64,000 nucleotides of DNA from Saturnia japonica (lineage: Eukaryota; Arthropoda; Insecta; Lepidoptera; Saturniidae): assembly GCA_033032175.1 (NCBI GenBank), contig CM065321.1:7896501-7960500 (forward strand), given 5' to 3'. Below, one piece after another: positions 20,057 through 32,789 of this stretch; the stretch's first letter is position 1; each line of letters opens with the position of its first letter. The position numbers were made by a program, and so were the translations under genes. Under the pieces are notes generated by a model. The model ran no database searches. It was not told the origin of the DNA and saw nothing but the letters and a program-made list of their open reading frames with translations.

Positions 20057-23000
20057 CTACAGTATTGATTGATACGGCGCTGACGCTTTTTTACATGGCA
20101 TCGTGAATGATGGGCAATTGCACTCAGTTCACTTTCAACTTGTTACCGGCGCGGCGGCTTGAGCGAGAAGAAACTTTTATCCTTTTTTGAAAAGAGAGTT
20201 TCCGCCTTACGCTGAGATTTCCTATAACCTTTTCTTGCAACATGCTGATAACAATATTTGTGCCGTTTTCATATTGCTTTTACTGAGATTATAATACGTC
20301 CATTTAAAAACGTCATTGCATGATGAAGTTAGCCATAAATTAAAGTGTATTCTCCTGTAGATATACTGTGTGAGCACACTCCTTTATATTATTATAATTG
20401 GAGAAGTTTACTTAATAAGTATAGTACATGTAAACAGTTAATAAACAGCTTTCATAGAATACGGTCGACTTGATTTATTTTAAACCCTCAACATTACACA
20501 ATCATTAGTAGATGAATTCATTTTTTTTTATTGTGGGAAATAATTTAACGTTGCATAAATAAACATTATTATAATTTGATGGCAAGCGAGATAAAATACT
20601 TGGAGTTTTGTTACGCCAAAGCATTATAACTTGCGTAACTAAGTATACAAATTTTTCTTTATTATGTGTAAAAAACATTTATCTAGATCAATATATACGT
20701 GCGTGTTCCAATATAAACTGCGGTCGACCGACACGTTTCAACAAATCTATTATTATAAAATAGGCCGCGAAAGTTTCTCTCTAAATATATGAGGGATAAT
20801 CTCTGACGAAATAAAAGCGAGTTGTTCCTATTTTTCGGATGGCTTCCAATATCTTTTTCGCGTGTTTGGGACCAATCCTCGAGATTACTTTTCTTTTTCT
20901 CCTCTCTATATATTGAGTGAATAACGAAAGCGAATTTATTGATTGATGAAAATAAATAAACGATTTTACCGCGACCTTATTATATTATGTTCCGGTTATT
21001 ATGTTGTTGACAAGCATTCATCGTTTCTTTCATAGATTTTTTGAGTAATTGACGTTGACGTGTTGTGAATATTATTTAGATTTGTTTTCAGAGAACAATA
21101 AATTTAATAGCGGTACTAAAACATTTTATTATATTTTGTCTATATTAAGAATATGGGAATAGGGGACAAAGGGTTTCTGTTATTATAAATTTCAGAAAAC
21201 GGTTGAATGTATTAAGCGTAAACGTTTTTCTTCTTCCAAACTTGGAAACTAGTCCTCTTTATTGAAGACCATTACTGCCATTATCAAGTGAATATAGTGT
21301 TCTTTCTTATGACCATTTTAGTATCCTAACAAGATGGTGGGTCCCTTGTTAGAACTTTCTAGGGAGTTTTTGTGGCACCTCTAAATGTATGCGTTAAGTT
21401 TATATTTATAATTCACTTCACTTATTTACAAAAACAGATCTAAATTACGTAAAACGTTACCAGTATTACATAATATAGGTTGAAAAACCCAAGGTAATGA
21501 ATTAAAAATAAAAACCACATCCATGGACGTATAAAAAAGGACAGACGGAATGTACACTAAGATAAAGGTGAATCACTCATAGTAAGTCAGTTCGCTTATA
21601 TGTACGAGCACACATTCACATCATAGTAATCCAGTTACCCGGCATTATCATTCCAGACCTCACCCGGTGATGGTTTTGACGTGTTTAGTAAAATATTAAA
21701 AAATGCCGTCATGTGTAGTAAAGATATTAGACCCATTAAAAAAATCATAGGATTACATTTCACAAGTAAACTCGTAATGTACTCAATTAATTTCTTGCTT
21801 TTTACTTAAAATTATTACTATTTATGTAAATCATACAATACCGGCCAGAATTGCCAAAAATTGAACATATAAAATATCTCTGAAGTGAGGTATATTGGTG
21901 GTAATTAGTTCGAATTTAATTACTAATACCTGATGATATGATATTGTTAAGTATTATAATGAATAAATTGTAATCATTAAATGGAATGCATAAATTTTTA
22001 CTAAAGTATTAATCAATAGTACATATTCACAGTTTATTGATTGCATTTTACATCATAATATTACGTTGTAATTGCGAGATGGTAGTTAGAAAGCTTGTAA
22101 AAGATAATATACAAAATAAAATGAAAGATAATACAAGTATATGCGAACCAAAAATCTAGAAAAAACATAGGAAATGATAGTTAAAAATATATATAGTATT
22201 TGAACACACATTTACTGGAACAGAACACGAAATAAATCTTTATTAAATATATTGCCAGAAAATATCAAAATATTCCTTTTCATTTATTTAGAAAAGGATC
22301 TAGAAACAGATCTAGAATCTAGAGATCTATAGAAAGTAAAAGATAAGTATATAGAAAGTTAACCCAACATAAGGAATTCTAACCAATCATAATAAACAAA
22401 TAAAAATATCTTTAAATTGATTGTTTGTTTTCATTGTAATTTTTTACTTCTGGACTAATTAATAAAAGATATCTTTCTTTTAAACACATCACTTTGTGCG
22501 CTGACTGAAATATGGCCGACAATGAATTAATATTCTCTCTCTCTCTAGTTGTCCGAGAGTTCAAGAACTTTTGTGTAATTTTATTTAAAAAAGGGTAATT
22601 TATCTTCTTATGGCAATACTCTAAAAACTCTCACAAACTTACGTGGCCACTTGTCTTAGCGGAACTCTATCCGCCCTTTTTATGACGTCCATGACCACAA
22701 CATGCCATTTCAAAATCGCGCCAAAACACCTTAAAAACGTTGATATCATAGATTAAATATATGACATTGATAAAAGCAATGCGTCTACATCTTTAGCCTG
22801 TGCTTTAGCTCTGTTTTCTTTTAAGAATATGGATTAGATAAAGAAGGAAACACTCAAATCTGTGTTTCAATTTTGACAGATTTTAAAGTAAGGCCAGTGT
22901 CTAATAAAAGTAATAATAAAATGTTCATAATTCAGTGAAAGAAAGCGTGAATCTGAAAATAGAATTCTTTTTCTTTGCAAAATGTAACAAAGAGGTGGTT

Positions 23001-24189
23001 CGTGAAGTTATTGTCTGTGACGTAAAGTCTCTGTGACAAATAGTTCTGCGTTTTGCAACATTTTTAACTGAGAGTTAATGCCGCCCCGAGTTGCCATCCT
23101 CAGGCACTGCCTTTTACTTTATGCTGTGTATTCCTACAGGTACTTGATATTAAAATAAACGTAATTTAAAAATAAAGCACTACACATTAGTGTTTTTTTG
23201 ACTAGTTATGTTTTTAGAAATCATGGAAAAGTAAAAATATATCGTTATAAATATTTAAAGAATTTATTAAAGGTGAAGCTGTAACTTTTTAATTTATCTT
23301 TGAACTATTTAAAAAATTAACAAGTTGTCATATTTTATTCTACAATATTTTGTGTGTCGATTAATTTACATTACAGAAGTAACACAGAAAGTTCGTTTTA
23401 ATAAGTAATTATGATGAAAATTTATTTTTGATTTTGATTTAATATAAATTGAATCATGTCTTAGACGAAATACATTTTTAACGCAAAATCAATTAAACAA
23501 AGAGTAATAAATAATATTATCAGATATGGAAATGGAATCCTCAAATATTAACTGAGCATAGTTTATTCGAATGTAGTATTTGTGCGTAGAAATAGAATTC
23601 CAAATTTGTCTGCGGTTTTGATTTACACAAATTGTACAACAGCTACATATGAGTTTATTTGTACTTACAGTTTGAAATTTTATTTCTACTATAAATACAT
23701 AAAGTAAGTACTTTGTACCTATCTATACAATGTTTTCGAACCATATTATAAGTTCAATAATAATTTCAATTTCATCAAAAACGTTAAGGGAGATTATATT
23801 TATTGATGTCACATGTGTCGTGCTCAATTAAATCAAACCGATGAAGAAAGCTTATCCGACAACATTACAAAGTTAACTTGTGTTAAAGCATCAAATGTAT
23901 TGGTTCATTCAACAAGTACTTTAATGCAAATTAATCACTATTGGAAGGAGTTAATGAAGCTCAGTCAAGTCCGGCATTAAAATGAAGAAAATTGAATTAC
24001 ATATTTTTAAATGGTGTAATAAAATATCATGTAAAGAGTCTAATAACTTTTTAATAACGTTACAAAACTTTGCTACGTAGTAAAATCACTCATGTTGATG
24101 AAAAATTTAATTATTTATAATGTCATAAAATCATGTTGTACTTTGTAGGACTTTTGTATGTTCACCGACTGTTGATTGAGCAAAATTTT
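20057..24189. other. Long AT-rich stretch, no gene seen
   Basis: About 4.1 kb with no reading frame of note and no repeat I can name. It holds a CT microsatellite at 22534-22547 and a cluster of AGATCTAGA-type palindromic words at 22297-22332. It could be intron or intergenic DNA. Confidence 0.5.
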
Positions 24190-24853
24190 ATCTATATTAA
24201 TAAATCTGTAGATATGTCTGTCCTTGTAATATATTTTCCAAATTTCCCGATGGATATACATATAAAGAAAGTTAGATATAAAGAACACGTATAGTGAATA
24301 TGCCCTTAATTTTTTTGTCTGTCTGTTTGTATGCTTGTATTTAACTTGAAAACGGCTTGTCCGATTTTTATGAAATTTTGTACACGGGAAGCTTATGTCA
24401 TTTATTCATATCATCAATAATACTTTTAAAAAGAGTAAACTAATTAATTAAAAATAACAACCGATTTTTATGACATTATTCCTTAATTGATGGGCTATAT
24501 ACATTTTCAATATTATTTTTAGAAATAAAATAAAAATATATTTCAAACAACGTAATTTTCATCAAGTCTCAAATGGCTGATATAATTTTCTAAATCAATT
24601 CGGAAATACGACGATTTTGGGAAATGTCTTACGACGAGTAAACCATAAGAGATATATAAAATTAATGTAGTATATAGTTTTAGAGCTTAAAAGACCTAGA
24701 AAAAAGTCAGCGAGAGCATGTGTTTATATTCTAATTATCATCCACAAAACATTTTTGTCTTTAAACTGACCGGGAGCTGGGGTGCACGATGTGCGCGTGT
24801 GTCCGATCGACGGCATTCTATAGTCTACGCGAGCGCAGCCGCGGGTATAGCTA
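24190..24853 (+). mobile_element. Helitron-like element, family C, copy 1
   Basis: Start TCTATATTAATAAATC; end CGCAGCCGCGGGTATAGCTA, near the usual GCGGGCACAGCTAG. It includes one unit of the module CCGATTTTTATGAAATTTTG..ACACGGGAAG that is repeated five times at 36060-36650. The 3' half from about 24600 aligns with 26185-26427. Confidence 0.65.
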
Positions 24854-25639
24854 TTACTTAATGAAATTGAAAAGTGCTTTAAAATGAGTGTTTAATAGAA
24901 TACCGTCAATAACAGGCTATGTTCTTAATTTGTATTAAAATTTACATAAGTTTCACTTTTGCTCAATTTTCAGGATTTTTTTTGTATGGGTTTTCATAGT
25001 TCAGCCCTTCACGGTAATGGTCAGTTCTCGTTGGGCGGAAAACCCGTCCTCGTCCTCCGATACCACACGTTGCGTGACTTGGACCTTCGACACTATTAGT
25101 TAGTTCTCACTTAGCTTACTTTATGACATAAATTTAGTATGGTAATTGCTCAGCTCCTAAAGGTCATGACGGGATGTTAGGATAGCCTTCCTCAATAAAA
25201 AAAAAAATAAACTTAAGTTTTGAAATCTGACTGGTATTTCCAGTCATTATTAGCGGGTTCAAAAAAAGTAAAAACGAATTATCTAAGTTTTATAATTTTA
25301 GTTTAATGATGAATGATGAATAGATGTTCTAGTAAAATGTTTAACGTACTACATTTAGATTTTTGATTAGATTACATTAGATTTAGATAATTAAAATATA
25401 GATTCATGTCTATATTTAAATTTTCATTTACTTGCACTTGGATCAAAATATTTAGCGACTCAGTGATTTTAATAATGAAGTTGTATGTTAATAAAATTTA
25501 TATAGTGAGCATGAGTCATATTTGATTTGACAAATATTTGTAGTTTTGGCTTTTGTTTTTTTTTATCATCAGGGGCCCGGGTTGACATTTAGCCGAATCT
25601 AATCATAAACTATAATAGAAACATCATAGAGTTTAAAAC
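24854..25639. other. AT-rich stretch, no gene seen
   Basis: A GC-richer patch at 25020-25095 (GGGCGGAAAACCCGTCCTCG) has no recognisable product. Confidence 0.4.
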
Positions 25640-25850
25640 GATAGTGCAACTATAGTAGGCTCCCATCCTACAATGAAGGAAAACATGGAGATGAAACCAT
25701 AGTACCACAGGTAAAGCTTTATCTAACGCCTGGCTGGTTCCCATTCCCACCCTCTCGAAAATGTGTCGCCAAGTATCGATTAATGTGTTTCAACAGCTAC
25801 ACTTGATAGCTACGAACATTTTTAGGCTTAGCGTTTTTTTAATCACTGAA
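25640..25850 (+). repeat. Dispersed repeat E, copy 1
   Basis: Shares with 29080-29280 the words ACCATAG..GGTAAAGCTTT-TCTAACGCCTGGCTGG and with 29172-29280 and 40286-40393 the phrase AGGCTTAGCG. I recognise it as a very common lepidopteran repeat but cannot name it. Confidence 0.6.
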
Positions 25851-26184
25851 AACTGTGGTGAAATACTAAAATAAAAGAACAAAATGAAAAATAAAATAAA
25901 CAAGTAATCTGTCATAAATAAAGTGTTATTAACAAGAATCATCGGATTTTTTATAGGTAAAGTACTGATACCTATAAGAGGTTTACTTTCAAAATTGAAG
26001 TGTCTGTTTTTAATGTCAAAATAACTTTTTTTTTTTCTAAACGCATATGAAAGTATATACTATACCTATAACAAAAAGTCCATTTGGATAGATAGATAGC
26101 TGATGATGTAGGAAGTAAGTGAGGCTACTTTTATTTTAGAAAAATAATTAGGGTTCCGCACAAATAAAAAAAAAAACTGGTTAT
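25851..26184. other. AT-rich stretch, no gene seen
   Basis: The word AGGGTTCCGCACAAAT near 26150 is typical of dispersed lepidopteran repeats. Nothing else is seen. Confidence 0.4.
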
Positions 26185-26427
26185 GGTGAATGAATTCGGG
26201 CGCTTAAATGGCTTATGCTGAGTAAACCATAAGAGCTATAGCAAATTAATGTACTGCATAATTATTAGGAATTAAAAAGACCTACAAAAAAAGTTCGGGG
26301 AGTGTATATTTATCTTCTAAGGAACACCCACAATAAGCATTGCTATCTTTAACATAGTCGGGAGCGGGGGAGCAAGTTTCGCGCAGGCATTCTGTAGTCC
26401 ACGTGAGCGAAGCCACGGGCACAGCTA
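26185..26427 (+). mobile_element. Helitron-like element, family C, copy 2 (3' half)
   Basis: Aligns with 24600-24853: GAGTAAACCATAAGAG, TTAAAAAGACCTA, GGGAGC, CATTCTGTAGTC and CGTGAGCGAAGCCACGGGC before an AGCTA end. Confidence 0.65.
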
Positions 26428-26604
26428 CTTATAAATAAATTAAAATTGTATGAACGTAGATACGTCCCCATGGGGGCATTTGTACAGTTTTGAAATAACT
26501 GATATCATAATGATAATGCTTACCTAAAAACTTTCGTTGTTGCTTTACTGATTAAACTCTCTAAGCAAAGAAATATTTGCTTTAGACCATTATTTTATTT
26601 AGGT

Positions 26605-26915
26605 AGAACTCTAAGGTTAATTTCTCTGTGCCATAGCTCTCTTCGAACTCCCTCTTCCTCAAGGAGCTCTGGACACCCTACTAAGCGCAGAAACACGATA
26701 CTAGGTTATTTGGTTTGATCTTTTGTAGCGTGTAGGTATTCTACCAGTCGGACTGTCCAAGTAGAGAGAAACCTCCAAAGATATTTATCTGTGCCATACC
26801 TCCTTTTGATTTACCCCTCCCCCCGCCCCACCCCACCCCCCCACTTCCATAAAGAGTTCTGGAAACCCTACTCACAACGTCACAACACAAGGCTATTAAG
26901 CTGCAATCTTCTTTT
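26605..26915 (+). repeat. Two diverged direct copies, period about 165 bases
   Basis: 26610-26735 and 26775-26910 share TTTCTCTGTGCCATA / TTTATCTGTGCCATA, CTCTGGACACCCTACT / TTCTGGAAACCCTACTC, and TTTGATCTTTTG / CTGCAATCTTC. The second copy contains a C-rich run at 26814-26846 not present in the first. Confidence 0.65.
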
Positions 26916-27288
26916 TACCAGACTGCGAAAAGGAGGGTTTGTTTTTCGAGCGTATTTATGTCTATTTCTTTGGCACGCTCTGTAGCCTAAAGACCTTAAT
27001 AAATTTTTGCATACGAGGTGGTGTTAGATTCGTCTTAACTGTGAGAGTAATATAGGTTACATAATATTTAAGTACGTCGACTGGGATTCAAATAAAACAT
27101 ATTGTATATTTTTAGTCGTGATTTTGTTGCAGTTGGGTTTTTAGTTTCCTTTTTAATAATTTAGCGTATTACTGAATTATTTATTATCTTAATATTCATG
27201 AGCCCGTTACATAAAAGTAAATAGCATACGAAATAGGTACATTATTGATACGCTTTTACAAATATAATTCTTTTTCCTGTATCGGTAA
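26916..27288. other. AT-rich stretch, no gene seen
   Basis: Nothing recognisable. Confidence 0.4.
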
Positions 27289-27597
27289 TTAATTAACGTG
27301 CCCGTGTAATATGTGGTGAGTAATACAATTGAACACTCGATCTGATATATCGTTCAATATAGCAGTAATGTGAAGAATAGCTCCTATCCCATTAACGTCA
27401 CGAGCAAAACGATTTTGCCTCTGCCGAACACGATTTGTAGTGGCAGTGATTTGTGTGTTCATATTGTGAACTTGAAGTTTCGAAATAACGTTCCATTTAT
27501 ATGAGAAAAAAAGAGGTTCGAAATCATTGAGTCGCACTAGGGGACCTACATTCAGGTAGAACAATGTAAAAGTTCCATTATTCCATTTATACGTCGG
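27289..27597 (-). CDS. Orphan open frame, unknown
   Basis: I do not recognise this. The frame is open from a TGA near 27600 to a TAA at 27289-27291, about 102 codons. It has no ATG near its start (the first usable codon in the middle is TTG at 27562). The sequence is rich in Asn, Thr, Arg and His, contains RVRQRQNRFARD, and ends with alternating hydrophobic residues (AILHITAILND). It reads more like a protein remnant than a random frame and could be part of a decayed element's structural or envelope gene. That is a guess from texture only. Confidence 0.25.
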   Translation of the reverse strand, partial: PTYKWNNGTFTLFYLNVGPLVRLNDFEPLFFSYKWNVISKLQVHNMNTQITATTNRVRQRQNRFARDVNGIGAILHITAILNDISDRVFNCITHHILHGHVN

Positions 27598-28399
27598 TCT
27601 ATAACTATATCACTGTCCGTTGGGAGAGCAGCTTGCTTATGTGGGCCATGTTGTGCTTTTTGCTTGATTAAATTGAAGCATGTAGGCAAGTTACAAAAAA
27701 TCTGTCTATTAAATTTATTTTTGTACATGGAACAGCTTATTTTAAATAGTTTATATATTATAATATCAAACTAATTAAATCACTTTTGTTATCTTTATGT
27801 GTAATATTTGTAAAAATACAGTTATATAGGCACTAACTAACTACTAACTGAATAAATTTCTTAAAACATATATATTAAGAAATTTATGGAGTCATAAAAA
27901 TGATATCATATATACTATATTAATCCAATTGTTCATGTAACTTTTAAAGACTATTGTTTTGCTTAAGCATGCTAGTAATTACCTAAAACTACTAGCAAAT
28001 ACACTTAGTGTTGTGATTTGAGCTCTCTTTCTCTTACATAACACTAATGTATTTAAACGTGAACAGGTGCAAATTGCTTTTTCACGTTACTTTTCCAACC
28101 GAGAGAGCGAGCCTATTATGCAGCTGTTTCTGTTTCTATCGTTTACTCTAACAAATGTTTCAGTTGGAAGAATAGCTATAATTTTATTCTTTTACAAGTG
28201 TTTTGCTAGCGTACATTCATTTTGTACTTACTTCTTTTTAAATTGTAGTAAAAGCCACCTTCATAATAAAATTAATAGGTGGCAATCGATCACTTGTGAT
28301 TAAATATTTTGCGGTACATCGACAGTGCTAATGATTAGTTTCGTTACCCTCGTATACAAGTTTAAAAAAATAGGAGTGCGTTTTTTCTTATTTTTTTGT
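27598..28399. other. AT-rich stretch, no gene seen
   Basis: Nothing recognisable. The frame at 28067-28303 looks like chance. Confidence 0.4.
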
Positions 28400-28972
28400 T
28401 TGTTTGTTTTAAAACGCTAATCTCTAGAACTACTAGTACTCCTGAAGAATAATATAGGCTATTTTGATTAAGGCTATATCTCTCAGATAGCCTTAAATAT
28501 TGATTTTTGTTACGTAAGTCGGAACTCGAGGCCCTGCCGAACTGCGTTATCCGCGTGCGTTGGCGTAATTGTTAATGATACGGAAATACAATATTCTACA
28601 TTAATTGGTCCTTAGTATATCTAAAAAAAAGTTAGCGATAACATATGCCTATCTCTTATACATGCCAGAATAAGGTACTTTGTGACAAAAATTTGTTGAA
28701 AATTACAAAGTGTTATAAAAGCATTATTTTTAGTCATAGCATATTAATCCTTACGAACAAAAGTTACTTCATCATAAAGACAATTTTACGAAGTCGGATT
28801 TTACTTTTTAGGGTGTGCTATTTGGATACATAGTTTAGGAGATAATGAAAAATTAAAATAATTTATTTGTACTTGCGAGAAGAACAATTATTATGATAGA
28901 CTACATGGGTGCGTTGGCGGCGCGGTGTTTTTCGGATAAAATTAAAATGGGTGAAACTGTGGTGTATAGCTA
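28400..28972 (+). mobile_element. Helitron-like element, family A, copy 2
   Basis: Aligns with 9098-9726 through AACGCTAATCTCTAGAA, GTTACGTAAGTCGGAACTCG, GCGTTGGCGTAATTGTTAATG, TCCTTAGTATATC and GGCGCGGTGTTTTTCGGATA. Both ends are less clear than in copy 1. Confidence 0.7.
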
Positions 28973-29079
28973 TTCTATTATATAGTAGTTTCAGAGATCT
29001 CCATACTGTCCATTCTCAGTGTTACATATTACACTCTATACAGACATCGCGACGATACACATGAGTTCGAATAAAGCAA

Positions 29080-29282
29080 AATATCGTGATAAAATCATAG
29101 CATGTTGGTAGAGCTTTTTCTAATGCCTGCATGGCTAACTACGACTAAAATATATCACAAAACGCCTATTGGTGTGTTCCGGCAGCTGAGAGTTAGTACT
29201 CTACTAGGCTTAGCGTATTTCCGCCACCTTGGGCCACAGAGTCACAATATAGTCACTTAACATGAGGTGTAATTATGGCAAA
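29080..29282 (+). repeat. Dispersed repeat E, copy 2
   Basis: Contains GTGTTCCGGCAGCTGAGAG, CTACTAGGCTTAGCG, CCTTGGGCCA and ACTTAACATGAGGTGTAAT, as in the copy at 40286-40393. Confidence 0.65.
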
Positions 29283-29316
29283 TGCTTAAACTTGTACTGC
29301 CTTATTAATAAATGTA

Positions 29317-29421
29317 GACTAGAGTAGGATTAATTTTACTCCCAGTATTAAGTCAGTACTAACCATTTTTTGTATTAATAAACACAAAGTAAAGTATGAG
29401 TAAGCTAATCCTACTCTACTC
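29317..29421. repeat. Small foldback MITE-like unit
   Basis: The ends are inverted: ACTAGAGTAGGATTAATTTTACTC and the reverse complement of GAGTAAGCTAATCCTACTCTA differ at few positions. About 60 bases lie between. A related but poorer foldback lies at 30228-30362. Confidence 0.55.
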
Positions 29422-31354
29422 TCTGAATAAAAGTTATACCTTCCAGCTACCTAGTTTAGTGACGGTTTAAACTATGGCCGCCCATCCGTAATCGTATTTT
29501 GAATTATGAAATTTTGAATATACAATTATGAAAATAATTGAGTTGCCGCGATTTAAAAAAAATAAATTAATTTTTGTATTTTTTATTTAATAAAAATTAA
29601 TATTTATGAAATAAACACTCATTATTTTATGGAAGAAATTTGTAATGCTTTATTTAATAGACAAACTTGGATCATTTCAGTTTTTATGTTAAAACATGGA
29701 TAGATTAAAAGCGGTTGGTAGGGATCGCGACCACCATACACATATTAATTAAAAAAACATCTTCACAGTAACTTTTTTCTGGCTTGTCGTGTTTCGGAAT
29801 CACCTGGTGTACATTCAGCAATTAAGTGAAGTGGTGGGTGTAATAAAATAAACATCTTTTTTTAAATATTCACTAAGATGTTTCACATCTGCCGGGCGTC
29901 CCGTGACGGCCAACTTTTTTATAAATTTATTATTAATCTGTACTTATTACTTACAATTCATTTTCTTAGAGCTCTTCTAAAGGATTTGTATGAAATTTTT
30001 AAAATTTCACACGTCTCATGCGAACCGTAGGAACAAGCTGGTTAGCATTGTCATTTATTTCATCAACTTCTTCCAGTAGCCTCAGATTAACGTTATAATA
30101 CTCTCTATCCAGTTCCACCAAATTAACCTCGCGTCGATTGCAGTTATTAAGTTAAAAATTCAAAACTGAAATAAATTCTGTCAGTATCAATAGTTTCATT
30201 CGTTTTTGTTCACTTACTCATTCTTTTTACTTTTAAATTAGACCTTAGTCCAGTTATAAGGAAAGTTTTGCTAATCCGACGTTACTCCATGTTTATCAAT
30301 AGCATTTTAAAATCTAAGTTAATACTTAGTTGTACTCGGAGTAACTGGTCTAAGTGTAAAGTCGGAATATGGTTAGGTTAGACCCTTTTTTATTAATAAG
30401 ACAGATATAGATTTTAAAAAAATGTGTATATTCTTCAAACGAGGTTTACAAATTTAAAAGAAATATTTCGTGGCAGCATATAATTCATTTAAACGCACTG
30501 AAAATAAGTAAATACATAATGGAAAATATTATGTTTCGGTGTTTGGATGTCTCGGAAATCCCGCCGTCCTCGAATGAAATATGATTAACATTAAGCAAAG
30601 CTCTTGTTTGCCCTGTTTTTGTCGTCGAACTGTTTTGTGTGCTTCTATTTACAACCGGTTTCAATTCAAATTGTAAAATGAACGAGACTCGGATATTTCT
30701 GTTTTGTTTTTAGTTCAATTATTCTTGCTTTGCTTGACTGGACACTTGTTTTATTTTCTAAATGGTAAATGGTTCATCGACTTAATGTTTCTCTGATTGC
30801 TTTTACTTAAAGTAAAAAATAACGTTAAGGTTATTATTTAATTGGTAAATATAATTATCCTTTTTGTAAACAACTTTATATTTATGTAGTTTCTATTTTA
30901 CTATATTTGTGCTAATAGTAAATTTGTTACATTTTATCTGTGTTATATTAGCGAATTGAAATGAAACTATAATAGAGAAAAGCCTGTAACGGAACAAAGA
31001 AAGACTGAGTGTTTTTCATACCGATTAATTTAATTTGAAATTCCATGCTGATAAAATCCCGAAAAACATAATATTAGATATAGATTTTTATTAATTCATA
31101 GAAGTAATTTGAAATAATACATAAATTAAAACCAAAACCGTTTTACCTACTTATAGCATTGGTTTTATGAAATAATTCACAAATTGTGATCGTATAACGA
31201 ATTTCAGTAAGCTATAAACGTTTAATTTGGGACTCGATTTACTTTCAATTCTGCATTCACGTAGAAAATATTCATAAACATAAATTGGAATCAATGCTTT
31301 AATTATATTTTAAGTATATAAAAACGGATGTTGGTATATAGATAGATATGTACA
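29422..31354. other. AT-rich stretch, no gene seen
   Basis: No gene is seen. 29770-29830 (CGTGTTTCGGAATCACCTGG) has a loose match at 57520-57560. The 30228-30362 foldback is noted with the preceding entry. Confidence 0.45.
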
Positions 31355-31980
31355 CCTGTGTCGTTAAAGTATCGGACCTGTACCTGTAACTTTGCGCTGG
31401 CATTATTTTTCGTCATCCGGCTCATGGTATCATTCGAAATAGTCCCCCTTCGACTGAACAAGACGCTCTTATCGGTGCTTCCACATTCTGATGCAGTTCT
31501 GGTAATCGGTTTTCGGAATGGTGCACGCGTCGCATGCGTTTCAACGGCATTATTAATTTCGGGAACAGTCAAAAGTCACAGAGGGCTATGTCAGGATTAT
31601 ATGGAGGCTGACGGAGTTGCTTAATATTATGTTTCGCTAAAAACTTTTGCACGAGGTTCGATTAAAGCGCTGGTGCGTTATCGTGGTGGAGAAGTCAGTC
31701 GCCGCTCGCCCAAACATTCGTGCGACCGTTTTTGAATCACTTGTACCACTCTTTTATTGGAGTATTGACCACACAAGTATCTTCAAAGTCCTCCTGTATT
31801 ATTTCGATGGTCTCTAAACAACTCTTTCCGAGTTTGAAGCAAAACTTTATGCAAATTCGTTGTTCCCATCTACGTCATTTTCAACGAAAGCATAATCCAA
31901 CGAACGCGAAATCAAAAATGTACGTAAGGACACGTTGCGCTCGAAATAAAAAATCTCGTCGGTACCGTATTTGATCTGTA
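31355..31980 (-). pseudogene. Mariner transposase relic with internal deletion
   Basis: On the minus strand a helix-turn-helix region (about 31965-31720, with KFCFKLGKSCLETIEIIQED and later FKNGRTNV) is followed at about 31715 directly by the block with the second catalytic Asp (LLHHDNAPA). It then continues to the C-terminal tail at 31362. The block with the first Asp is missing, so about a third of the gene is deleted. Stops and frameshifts are scattered. The C-terminal half is the same family as the relic at 53985-54850. No TIRs were located. Confidence 0.75.
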
Positions 31981-32789
31981 TAAGCTTTGATAAACCCAAC
32001 TAAAAACCTTTTTAATGTTAACCGATATCACAGTTTAATAATCATACCGATATAATCTAAAAGACTTATAGGCATAAAAAATATTCAGTTTTGCAAACCT
32101 TTAGGTGCGAAAAACTAAGTTTATTTAATAACTTTACTTTTATAAACTGTTATTTTCCAGTAAATAATAACGCCTTTAGTAAATCTGTTTAGTGTAATAT
32201 AATAAAAATATGAATTGCGCAAAAACACCAAACAACGACATGCATCGTAGAAATGTAGGTAGAATAGATATTCTTAAAATGTTTAAAAATATTAATAAAA
32301 ACCCAATCTCAAATTATTAATATACATGTTTACAGAAAAAAATATTTTTAAGTATGACAATAAATATCAAACCAATTTCGTAATAAGCTAAAGGAGGCTT
32401 CGCTTACAGCGCCATCTATGAATAATAAAATACATACGTTTCTATTTATTGTTTTTTATTGAAAATTATGTAAAGGTAAATAATTTGGATTAATGTGGTA
32501 GGTATCTTTTCACTTTATTTCAGTAAATAAAATATCAAAAAATCTTTATTCAATTTAGGCCTTAAGAAGGCAAGAAGGCACATAAGAACTTCAAAATACT
32601 ATTGCCGGTTCGGAAAATATCCCAGTCATCGAGAAGAGCCAGTAAGAAATTCGATCGGGTTTATCATTTTTTCCAACTCTAAAAAAGTGTTAATATAAAA
32701 TAGTAATAATAATTTAGTGGACGCATAGGGAGAAGGTTACTTCCAGACATTACTATCATTTACATAATGATCCATCCTTACCTTATTAC
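31981..32789. other. AT-rich stretch, probably including a LINE 3' region
   Basis: No gene is seen. The part just below 32790 follows the coding end of the adjacent minus-strand LINE and may be its 3' UTR. Confidence 0.4.
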
